From assembly GCA_007117235.1 (NCBI GenBank), contig SKGY01000121.1, positions 1-21,925 on the forward strand: a DNA stretch of 21,925 nucleotides. Reading direction: 5' to 3'. Within the stretch, counting starts at the first letter, position 1, and every line of letters begins with the position of its first letter. This DNA is from Balneolaceae bacterium (GTDB taxonomy: Bacteria; Bacteroidota; Rhodothermia; Balneolales; Balneolaceae). A model generated the notes under the pieces. The model was given only the letters and a program-made list of their open reading frames with translations. It ran no database searches and was not told where the DNA came from. Both the position numbers and the translations under genes were made by a program. Shown here in pieces: positions 15,781 through 21,925 of the stretch.

Positions 15781-17784
15781 ATGTCGCGCTCTTTTTCAAC
15801 GCTTATCTATTTTCTTTTTTTTCTCTCTGTAATTTTTTCTTGTGCTACTACAGACTCCATTCAACCTGATAAGGGTGATTCTGAGCTTGTAATTTCGAGC
15901 ATAGACAGACCCATTCCATACCCACTAGATGTGCCTGGTACGTTTCAACAAGCAATTTTAAATGGCACCCGAACTGCTGATGGAAAACCCGGACCCAATT
16001 ACTGGCAAAACTCTTCTTCATACATTTTAAATGCCGAAATTGATCCAAATACACACACGCTTTACGGAAGCGGAACTGTTAGCTTTGAAAATAACTCCCC
16101 GAATCATCTTCCGGTCGTTCTGTTTGAACTTGCTCAAAATCTGCATAAAGAAGGTACTCCCAAGAAAGAGATCACTGAGATCACCGGTGGAAAACAGCTT
16201 CATCTTGTCAAAGCTGACGGTGTTGAGCTGGAACCCATCACATTTGCTCAGTGGCAAACTCAAAATACAGCAGGTTACGTTGTTGAAGGGACAAGTCTGT
16301 TTATTTTTCCTGAAGAAATTTTAGAGTCAGGCAGCACAATGGATTTCGAGTTTGAATGGTCATTTGAAGTCCCTCAACAAGGTGCATCGGGGCGTATGGG
16401 GCGCAGCAGAGATAATCTCTATTACATAGGGTATTGGTATCCACACCTCGCTGTTTTTGATGATGTGTACGGATGGATGTCAGACCCATTTTTAGGAAAT
16501 GCAGAGTTTTATCATGGATTTGCCGATTACGACTTAACCGTTACCATGCCCGGCGATTGGCTTGTAATGGGTACGGGAGAATTTCTGAATCCCGAAGCGA
16601 CTTTGAGTGCCTCAACATTTGATAAATATCGTGAAGCCGGTAATAGCGACAAACCCATTACCATTGTTGATTTTGACCAGGTTGAGTCAGCAACTTTAAA
16701 CCCTGACGAAAATATTACTTGGAAATTTTACTCTGATAAGGTTCGTGATGTTGCCTTCAGTGCTACACGGCAAAGCCGCTGGGATGGAGCTCGCACACCC
16801 ATTGGAGACCTGACTGGAAATGGCGAAACAGACTATTCCAGAATTAATACTTTTTTCAGAGAATCTGCACCACTATGGGAAGAGCAAACCGCATACGCTC
16901 AGCATTCTATTTCTTTTTTTTCGGACTACACCTCTTTGTCATACCCATGGCCTCATATGACATCAGTTGAGGGCGCTGATATTATTGGCGGAGGAATGGA
17001 GTTTCCCATGATGACCATCATTGGCGATTACAACAATGCTGGAGCTGTAAGGCTATATGGCGTTACCGCTCATGAGCTCGCTCACATGTGGTTTCCAATG
17101 ATTTTGAGCACCAATGAAAGACGATATACCTGGATCGATGAAGGTTACACCACCTTTCACACTAATGAAGCAAACATGGATTTTTATGGCGATCGGTTTA
17201 GCCACGATGATGTTTTTTCAGGATATTTACGAATTGCAGGTACAGACTTTGAAGGCGAAATGATGCGATGGTCTGACTTTCACTACCCAGGCCCGGCATA
17301 TGGTGTAGCTTCTTATCCTAAACCCGGCTCAGTTCTTATTGCATTAAGAGGCGTACTGGGTGACGAGTTATTTATGAAAGCTCATCTTGAACTCATCGAA
17401 AGATGGGCTTACAAGCACCCTTACCCATGGGATATTTTCAATACAATTGAAGATGTTGCAGGTATGGATTTGTCGTGGTTCTGGCGCTCATGGTATTATG
17501 AAACATGGACACTCGATCAATCCATTTCAGATGTATATGAAGATGGAGATGACACGGTTATTATAATTGAAGATTTAGGAAATATACCTATGCCCGTTCA
17601 CTTAAAAATCACGTATGAAGATGAACGAACTGTTGAAGATACAGTTGATGTAAATTTTTGGCTTGCCGGGAACAGGATTAAAGAATTAAGAGTCCCCACA
17701 AATTCAGGAGTGGTTAGCGTAGAAATAGACCCATCAAATAATTTCCCTGACATTAACAGACAAAATAATAGTTGGGAAAGGTAA
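15781..17784 (+). CDS. M1-family zinc metallopeptidase lipoprotein
   Basis: A 667-residue predicted lipoprotein (signal peptide, lipobox IFSC, Cys21) of the M1 aminopeptidase family. The zinc site is complete: HELAH at 431-435 with His431, Glu432 and His435, then Glu454 in WIDEG at the canonical 18-residue spacing. The exopeptidase motif preceding it is GGGMEFP at 403-409, the counterpart of GAMEN. Tyr512 in ASYPKPGSVL probably corresponds to the transition-state tyrosine. Residues 75-270 form the N-terminal beta saddle; about 575-667 form a short beta-rich C-terminal domain. The large helical C-terminal domain of classical PepN is missing, as is common for Bacteroidota M1 lipoproteins. It likely trims peptides at the cell envelope. 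The gene stands alone, with 74 bp before and 203 bp after it. Confidence 0.92.
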   Translation: MSRSFSTLIYFLFFLSVIFSCATTDSIQPDKGDSELVISSIDRPIPYPLDVPGTFQQAILNGTRTADGKPGPNYWQNSSSYILNAEIDPNTHTLYGSGTVSFENNSPNHLPVVLFELAQNLHKEGTPKKEITEITGGKQLHLVKADGVELEPITFAQWQTQNTAGYVVEGTSLFIFPEEILESGSTMDFEFEWSFEVPQQGASGRMGRSRDNLYYIGYWYPHLAVFDDVYGWMSDPFLGNAEFYHGFADYDLTVTMPGDWLVMGTGEFLNPEATLSASTFDKYREAGNSDKPITIVDFDQVESATLNPDENITWKFYSDKVRDVAFSATRQSRWDGARTPIGDLTGNGETDYSRINTFFRESAPLWEEQTAYAQHSISFFSDYTSLSYPWPHMTSVEGADIIGGGMEFPMMTIIGDYNNAGAVRLYGVTAHELAHMWFPMILSTNERRYTWIDEGYTTFHTNEANMDFYGDRFSHDDVFSGYLRIAGTDFEGEMMRWSDFHYPGPAYGVASYPKPGSVLIALRGVLGDELFMKAHLELIERWAYKHPYPWDIFNTIEDVAGMDLSWFWRSWYYETWTLDQSISDVYEDGDDTVIIIEDLGNIPMPVHLKITYEDERTVEDTVDVNFWLAGNRIKELRVPTNSGVVSVEIDPSNNFPDINRQNNSWER

Positions 17785-17837
17785 TATTAACGAGCTTTTT
17801 AATTCGTTTAGAACTTTGGTGTTATTGAACAGTGTGC

Positions 17838-17875
17838 ATCTGCCCTGCAGAGTGATTTAACTTGGTAATCTGCCC
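17838..17875. repeat. Direct repeat ATCTGCCC upstream of the kinase/regulator pair
   Basis: Two identical 8-mers, ATCTGCCC at 17838-17845 and 17868-17875, sit 30 bp apart, close to three DNA turns, 113-150 bp upstream of the sensor-kinase ATG. OmpR-family regulators bind direct repeats, so these could be autoregulatory sites. The evidence is only spacing and position. Confidence 0.2.
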
Positions 17876-17987
17876 ACTAAAGTTGTGAAGTGTTCCAAAA
17901 TTGTAAAAAGCTATTACATTGCATAGAACCCTTTTTAGTTTATTGAATATTTATCGATAATTATAGATTACGTTATACGGTAAAGTT

Positions 17988-19697
17988 ATGACTATGATTA
18001 AAAAATTACGAAAACAGAACACATTGAGATGGTTTTTCCTTGGAATTGGAATTGCCGCTGTGTTGGCATTAACCACACTTAACATCTACTCTTTGTATGC
18101 CCTTAGAGAATCAACAATTGAGGCATCCACAGATAACAAAAAAAATCAGGTTGACGAATTTGCGGAACAGACCCGATCAAGATTTTTAAGCCAGTTTTAC
18201 AAGTTGGTCAGACTAGACACTGAACAGCTTCAGCAAGCATGGGAATTAAGTGGCAGTTTTCCCGAAAGGTATAGTGCTGTGCTTACTGACGCCCTTCAGG
18301 ATTCACTCTACACAGACATATATTTTATACCGGAAAATCATGATGTTTGCGGTGAAAGCAGCCAAACAGTATATAAGTACAATCCGGAGTCAAAAACGTT
18401 TACCGTCTCTGATGACACCCCACAAATAACGTGCGACGGGTTTAGCATTGCTGTTAGCCGTACACAAGTAGCCCTCAATGAGTACCGATTTAGTAACCGT
18501 GTTACTTTTGATGCCCATAGAAGTCTCACACTTACATTTATAAACACAAAAGATCGATCAGTAATCGGGCATATTAATTTGGTGGTAGATCAGGACTATC
18601 TAGTAAACGGTTACTTCAAAAACGAATTAAATAAACAATTTGGTCCGGCAGACAAAACAGGAATGGTTGTGTGGCTTAGAGATTGGATGCAAGATGAAGT
18701 ATTAGCCGTTAGTGATGAAAGCTTTAGCTACGACAGAGATCAATACGATATAGATATTCGCCAGCGATTTCCAAATATGCTTGACAATTGGCAGTTACGT
18801 GCTTCATTCATAGAGTCGCCAACTCTTGCTGCCTCAAATGCATCACTTAGACGTAATCTTATCGTTCTGGGATTCGCAGTAATCGCACTTTTTGGCGCAT
18901 TGGTATTTATGTTCATAAACGCACAAAGGGAGAGAGAACTCGCGCAAAGACAGGCCGGGTTTCTGGCAAATATTACTCACGAGCTCAAGACTCCACTTGC
19001 TGTGATGCAGGCTGCCGGTGAAAATATTGCTGATGGAAGAGTTACTGATGGCAAACGTTTGAAGAGTTACGGCGATCATATTTATAACGAGTCTGTGCGT
19101 CTTCGGAAAATGATAGAGAAGCTCCTTGATGTGGCTAAGGTAGACGCCGGGCTTAATGTGGTAGAGCAGGCACCGTTACAACCTGAGGATGTTTTGCGGC
19201 AGCTTTACGAATCAACCAAAGGTTATATTCAACAGAAAGGGTTTGACTATGAGATGAGTGCTCAGAACAACCTACCCATGATAATGGCGGATCCAAACCA
19301 TTTAGAGACTATTTTAAACAATCTTATCGAAAATGCAGTCAAATACAGCCATGATGAGAAATATATTCGATTAGGTGTTACGTCATCCGGTGGAGTTGTT
19401 CAATTTACGGTAAGTGATAAAGGGGATGGTATTCCCAAAAAATTGCATAAATTGATCTTCGAAAAGTTTTACAGAGCCGAAAACACTCTTACAGCTAAGA
19501 CCAAAGGCCATGGCTTAGGCTTATCGATCGTAAAAAATCTGGTTGAGCTAAATGGCGGCTCAATAGAAGTAGAAAGCGAACAGGGTGGTGGCGCAACATT
19601 CATCGTGTCTATACCTGTATTAGTTGACAAACCATTATTTGAAACTGATCAACAACAGACAGTAACAGAACCTAAAACAAGTGAGGAATATGTCTGA
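17988..19697 (+). CDS. Membrane sensor histidine kinase
   Basis: A 569-residue inner-membrane two-component sensor. TM1 spans about 14-37 and TM2 about 289-311, enclosing a ~250-residue periplasmic sensor region without a recognised fold. That region has only two cysteines, Cys121 and Cys149, which could form a disulfide. No HAMP domain is visible: TM2 leads through a short charged helix (INAQRERELAQRQAGF) straight into the H-box ANITHELKTP with phospho-acceptor His331. The HATPase domain has N-box LIENAVKYS (446-454), G1 DKGDGIP (477-483), F-box FEKFYRAEN and G2 GHGLGLS (507-513). The tail after about residue 545 is short and polar. The ATG at 17988 is used; Met3 (17994) is an alternative. 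The stop codon overlaps the start of the response regulator, implying translational coupling. Confidence 0.93.
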   Translation: MTMIKKLRKQNTLRWFFLGIGIAAVLALTTLNIYSLYALRESTIEASTDNKKNQVDEFAEQTRSRFLSQFYKLVRLDTEQLQQAWELSGSFPERYSAVLTDALQDSLYTDIYFIPENHDVCGESSQTVYKYNPESKTFTVSDDTPQITCDGFSIAVSRTQVALNEYRFSNRVTFDAHRSLTLTFINTKDRSVIGHINLVVDQDYLVNGYFKNELNKQFGPADKTGMVVWLRDWMQDEVLAVSDESFSYDRDQYDIDIRQRFPNMLDNWQLRASFIESPTLAASNASLRRNLIVLGFAVIALFGALVFMFINAQRERELAQRQAGFLANITHELKTPLAVMQAAGENIADGRVTDGKRLKSYGDHIYNESVRLRKMIEKLLDVAKVDAGLNVVEQAPLQPEDVLRQLYESTKGYIQQKGFDYEMSAQNNLPMIMADPNHLETILNNLIENAVKYSHDEKYIRLGVTSSGGVVQFTVSDKGDGIPKKLHKLIFEKFYRAENTLTAKTKGHGLGLSIVKNLVELNGGSIEVESEQGGGATFIVSIPVLVDKPLFETDQQQTVTEPKTSEEYV

Positions 19698-20394
19698 TAA
19701 GGCAAAAAAAATAATCGTAGTAGAAGATGAGCCAAGTTTAGTATTTACACTTCAGGGTACTCTCGAAGCAGAAGGGTATGAAGTTGTTGTTGTTACAGAT
19801 GGCACCAGTGCTGTGGAAAGTGTACATAAAGAAGATCCTGATCTAATGATTCTTGATCTTATGCTTCCGGGCAAAAGTGGATATGATATTTGCAAAGAGG
19901 TTAGGGAGTCTAAATACACATTTCCGATTATTATGCTTACCGCACGCGATCAGGAAATTGATAAAGTAGCCGGGTTAAACATTGGTGCAGATGACTATAT
20001 CACAAAACCATTTGGTGTAAAAGAGTTACTCGCTCGCATCAAAGCAAGATTAAGACGCGCCAACGCATATTCAAAAAGCGGACCTGTTGAGATGTTGAAA
20101 CTTGGTCAGGTAAAAATAGACCTTAGAGAATCAGAAGTTCATAAGCCCGATGGTGTCGTTCATGAACTATCAACCCGTGAGGTGGAACTGATTCAATACT
20201 TAGTTTCTAAATCAGGTCAGCCAATTTCGAGAGATGATCTGCTGGAGAATGTTTGGCGATATGAATTTAGCACCAACACCCGTACTGTTGACGTTCATAT
20301 TTCAAAACTTCGGGCAAAAATTGAGGTTCACCCTGATGAACCAAGGTATTTAGTCACACTTCACGGTGTTGGTTATATGCTGAAAATGGACTAA
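19690..20394 (+). CDS. OmpR/PhoB-family response regulator
   Basis: A 234-residue DNA-binding response regulator paired with the sensor kinase. The receiver (1-118) has Glu12-Asp13, phospho-acceptor Asp56 in LMILDLMLPG, Thr84 in IMLTARD and Lys106 in YITKPFG. The winged-helix output domain (about 135-232) has STREVELIQYLV, the recognition-helix segment TRTVDVHISKLRAKI and the C-terminal hairpin TLHGVGYML. I chose the ATG at 19690 because GAGGAA (19683-19688) lies just before it as a Shine-Dalgarno and it gives the normal short N-terminus; an in-frame GTG at 19681 would add three residues. It overlaps the kinase by 8 bp. Its stop codon overlaps the stop of the convergent flavin reductase. Target genes are unknown; self-regulation is likely for the family. 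Confidence 0.95.
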   Translation: MSDKAKKIIVVEDEPSLVFTLQGTLEAEGYEVVVVTDGTSAVESVHKEDPDLMILDLMLPGKSGYDICKEVRESKYTFPIIMLTARDQEIDKVAGLNIGADDYITKPFGVKELLARIKARLRRANAYSKSGPVEMLKLGQVKIDLRESEVHKPDGVVHELSTREVELIQYLVSKSGQPISRDDLLENVWRYEFSTNTRTVDVHISKLRAKIEVHPDEPRYLVTLHGVGYMLKMD

Positions 20395-20942
20395 TTCTGC
20401 AGCTGCATTACCTGATCAACAAATGCAGGAAATCCTTCTAATTGACTCTCCAGAAGTCCCTGCAAAGTTTCATTACTTAAACCTTTTTCAGGGTCAAAGG
20501 TTGAATTTACCCGTTGTATAAACATTCTCTCCGGATAGATATAAGCTTTTCTATATTTTAAAAGTTGTTCAAACTGTTCAACCGGTCTTAAAGCCCCAAA
20601 TGCACCTGCAGCTTCACCAATCAGGCTAACGGGCCTTTTTTCCATCGCTTCGGGAAATGGTAAATAGTCAAAAAAGACTTTTAGGATTCCCGGGAACCCT
20701 CCATTGTATTCGGGAATTACGAACATGTAACCGTCTGCATCCAAAAACTCATCGTTAAATAATTTAACTGTATCTGGAGTATCTCCATATTTACCACCAT
20801 GCAGATCTTTTAGAGGGTAGTCTCTCAATGTGAAGAGTTTTGTTTCTGCATTTTGTGAAAGTATGGGATCAATGTAATTGGTAACCTTCCAGGCATTAGA
20901 GCCTTGCCGGTCTGTTGATGATAGTACGTGAATTTTAGGCAT
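20391..20942 (-). CDS. NAD(P)H-dependent FMN reductase (flavodoxin-like fold)
   Basis: A 183-residue cytoplasmic protein of the NADPH-dependent FMN reductase family (azoreductase/chromate-reductase-like). The FMN phosphate loop is SSTDRQGSNAWKV at 8-20, and the isoalloxazine-contact motif PEYNGGFPG at 77-85 is the classic signature. LIGEAAGAFGALRPVEQF (107-124) is the usual next segment, in which related enzymes bind the flavin ring. The physiological substrate is not predictable; quinone, azo compound or metal reduction is possible. The gene stands alone, convergent with the response regulator (4-bp overlap of the 3' ends), with no intrinsic terminator visible between them. The start ATG at 20942 directly precedes the first beta strand (PKIHVLSS). 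Confidence 0.88.
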   Translation of the reverse strand: MPKIHVLSSTDRQGSNAWKVTNYIDPILSQNAETKLFTLRDYPLKDLHGGKYGDTPDTVKLFNDEFLDADGYMFVIPEYNGGFPGILKVFFDYLPFPEAMEKRPVSLIGEAAGAFGALRPVEQFEQLLKYRKAYIYPERMFIQRVNSTFDPEKGLSNETLQGLLESQLEGFPAFVDQVMQLQN

Positions 20943-21053
20943 TTACTTAAGTCAGATTTTGTTTCTTGTTTTACTATCTAAACAACATCATTTCTGATAC
21001 CATTCAAGATTAAATTAATTTCGTGATGTTATCACCAGAAAGTTTTTTACTTA

Positions 21054-21069
21054 AAAAAAGCGCTTTTTT
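21054..21069. repeat. AT-rich palindrome with GCGC centre
   Basis: Six A, GCGC flanked by A and T, then six T form a perfect 16-bp palindrome, with two more T-A pairs outside one mismatch (21051-21072). It lies in the spacer upstream of the flavin reductase and about 70 bp upstream of the candidate small-RNA promoter. It could be a DNA-bending protein site, or a weak bidirectional terminator since it yields A/T-rich flanks both ways. Confidence 0.35.
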
Positions 21070-21120
21070 AAAACATATACTTAACTATGATATGTAGTAT
21101 GATCAAAAAGCTTAATTTAA

Positions 21121-21153
21121 TTTGAATAAGTATTAATTTGACCCTATCATTTG
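21121..21153 (+). promoter_or_regulatory. Candidate promoter for the small RNA
   Basis: TTGAAT (21122-21127), a 17-bp spacer and TATCAT (21145-21150) form a good sigma-70-like match. Read with the Bacteroidota consensus, TTTG (21121-21124) and TATCA-TTTG (21145-21153) differ from TTTG...TAnnTTTG by one extra base. Either reading places the transcription start at about 21157-21161, right where the first RNA hairpin begins. Confidence 0.45.
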
Positions 21154-21156
21154 GAA

Positions 21157-21260
21157 GATTTTTGATTGAAAAATCAAAGAGCTCATGTTATGGTAGACAT
21201 CGAGCAATAGCTCCAATACTTATCTTGCCCGGAATGGACAATTCCGGGCAAGTCTTTTTT
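21157..21260 (+). ncRNA. Candidate small structured RNA, ~104 nt
   Basis: The + strand here has no protein gene, yet it shows an ordered set of RNA-like structures. Hairpin 1 (21159-21180) is a 9-pair stem including one G-U, closed by a GAAA tetraloop of the stable GNRA type. Hairpin 2 (21181-21205) starts at the very next base: GCTCATGT pairs with ACAT-C-GAGC, eight pairs with one bulged C and an 8-nt loop TATGGTAG. An 18-nt unpaired linker (21206-21223) contains AGCTCC, which could pair with a GGAG-type ribosome-binding site. Hairpin 3 is a 12-bp intrinsic terminator ending in six T. A promoter-like sequence ends a few bases upstream. It does not show the conserved sequences of SRP RNA, tmRNA or RNase P RNA, and the length and layout do not fit 6S RNA. 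Transcription is predicted, not shown. Confidence 0.5.
21224..21260 (+). terminator. Strong intrinsic terminator, + strand
   Basis: A perfect 12-bp GC-rich stem, CTTGCCCGGAAT (21224-21235) with ATTCCGGGCAAG (21241-21252), has a GGACA loop and is followed by TC and six T. On the minus strand, which carries rarA, the hairpin is followed by ATAAGTATTGG with no T-run, so it is polarised to end + strand transcription. No + strand protein gene ends within 800 bp upstream. Confidence 0.88.
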
Positions 21261-21283
21261 AAAGAGCCATGCAAATACTCCTA

Positions 21284-21925
21284 TTACTGATTCTTCTTTT
21301 TAACCTCTTCAAGCCGCTGCCACAAAGAAGGTTCTCTGCCCTGATTTCCGGGTCTATACCATTTAGTATCGGTCAGTCCGTCAGGCAGATATTGCTGAGC
21401 AACCCAGTTACCGGGAAATTCATGCGGATATTTATACTCTTCAGAAGCATTTTTCACATCCATATACCGCGACGCTAATTTGTTAGCTGTCTTATCTTTT
21501 AGATGAGACGGCACATCTCTGATGCCTTTTTCAGATATTTCAGCCTGTACATCAAAGATGGCTTTCGTACTGTTACTTTTTTGAGACATTGATAGAAAAA
21601 TGACAGCATGTGACAGAAAGTAAAACCCTTCAGGCATTCCCGATTTTTGAAATGATTCATGGGCTGAATGTACAACGGTAAGTGCGTAAGGGTCAGCCAT
21701 ACCAACATCTTCAAAAGCAAAACGCAGCAATCGCCGAAATATGAAATTTGGGTCTTCACCTCCTTCCAACATTGCACTCATCCAGTATAGGGCAGCGTCA
21801 GGATCGGACCCCCTCATTGATTTAATAAAAGCTGAAACATAGTGATAGTGCTCATCTCCTGTGCGATCATATCGCACGCTTCTTCTTTGAATCGACTCCT
21901 TCGCAATTTCAAAAGTTATTTCAAC
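21284..21925 (-). CDS. rarA: Replication-associated recombination protein A, C-terminal part
   Basis: The frame is open to the right edge: upstream of the GTG at 21877 the codons encode ESIQRRS, the natural continuation of the conserved sequence, so the gene extends beyond the window and its AAA+ ATPase core is not visible. The 213 residues seen match the RarA/MgsA C-terminal region: a SxxQRRxVRYDxxGDEHYHYVSAFIKS-like segment, then MRGSDPDAALYW (20-31 counted from that GTG), MLEGGEDPNFIFRRLLRFA, EDVGMADP and HEFPGNWVAQQYLPD. This part contains the tetramerisation and DNA-binding helical domain. RarA is a clamp-loader-like ATPase acting at stalled replication forks and single-stranded/double-stranded DNA junctions. 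The stop lies 31 bp from the orphan + strand terminator hairpin. Confidence is high despite the truncation. Confidence 0.95.
   Translation of the reverse strand, partial: VEITFEIAKESIQRRSVRYDRTGDEHYHYVSAFIKSMRGSDPDAALYWMSAMLEGGEDPNFIFRRLLRFAFEDVGMADPYALTVVHSAHESFQKSGMPEGFYFLSHAVIFLSMSQKSNSTKAIFDVQAEISEKGIRDVPSHLKDKTANKLASRYMDVKNASEEYKYPHEFPGNWVAQQYLPDGLTDTKWYRPGNQGREPSLWQRLEEVKKKNQ

Noticed and set aside
15781..17784. T9SS cargo signal on the M1 peptidase
   Set aside because: The C-terminus lacks the Lys-rich type A or the type B sorting-domain pattern, and the protein has a lipobox instead.
17789..17808. AACGA/TCGTT inverted repeat after the M1 peptidase as a terminator
   Set aside because: Five pairs with a long A/T-rich loop and no T-run after the stem; too weak to call.
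21191..21211. Six-codon frame (MVDIEQ) inside the candidate small RNA
   Set aside because: Too short, lies in the loop and stem of hairpin 2, and has no Shine-Dalgarno.
21157..21260. Candidate small RNA as SRP RNA, tmRNA, RNase P RNA or 6S RNA
   Set aside because: Length is near that of a small SRP RNA, but the conserved SRP tetraloop and asymmetric-loop sequence are missing; tmRNA and RNase P are far longer; the structure is three separate hairpins, not the long bulged rod of 6S RNA.

Overview
The window looks like chromosomal core sequence from a member of Bacteroidota or Balneolota/Rhodothermota. The evidence is a PorW/SprE-type lipoprotein of the type IX secretion system, a GWxTD-domain lipoprotein, several lipobox-bearing envelope proteins, AT-rich spacers, and start codons that mostly lack strong Shine-Dalgarno sequences. 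My best guess is a marine Balneolaceae-like bacterium, because an outer-membrane barrel, a BCCT osmolyte transporter and a universal stress protein sit together at the left end. No rRNA, tRNA, CRISPR array, prophage or intact insertion sequence was seen.

Layout. (1) Positions 1-3016 (+): the 3' end of an outer-membrane beta-barrel gene, a BCCT transporter and a tandem UspA-domain protein, ending in an intrinsic terminator; a plausible compatible-solute uptake unit. (2) 3053-8014 (-), transcribed right to left: pabB (folate), a MoxR/ChlI-like AAA+ ATPase, a YjjG-type HAD nucleotidase and pgk (glycolysis), with gaps of 66-156 bp. (3) 8015-8356: a 342-bp divergent spacer with two inverted repeats and a possible insertion-sequence scar. 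(4) 8357-9442 (+): pyrD, whose 3' end overlaps the convergent gene that follows. (5) 9429-13651 (-): pyk followed by a PorW/SprE-like lipoprotein carrying an apparent TonB-like C-terminal domain. (6) 13800-17784 (+): a GWxTD lipoprotein, a single-domain response regulator and an M1-family zinc aminopeptidase lipoprotein. (7) 17988-20394 (+): an overlapping sensor kinase / OmpR-family regulator pair. (8) 20391-20942 (-): a small NADPH-dependent FMN reductase whose stop codon overlaps that of the regulator. (9) 20943-21283: a spacer holding a candidate small structured RNA on the + strand. (10) 21284 to the right edge (-): the C-terminal part of rarA.

Most genes are recognisable housekeeping or envelope genes. 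The item most likely to be undescribed is the roughly 104-nt candidate small RNA at about 21157-21260. It has a plausible promoter, two abutting hairpins, a short single-stranded linker and a very strong intrinsic terminator, with no protein gene upstream on that strand to explain the terminator. Other points worth attention are the PorW-TonB-like fusion, a class 2 DHODH with cysteine at the catalytic-base position, an AAA+ ATPase with Asn in Walker B and no von Willebrand partner beside it, and two convergent gene pairs with overlapping 3' ends.
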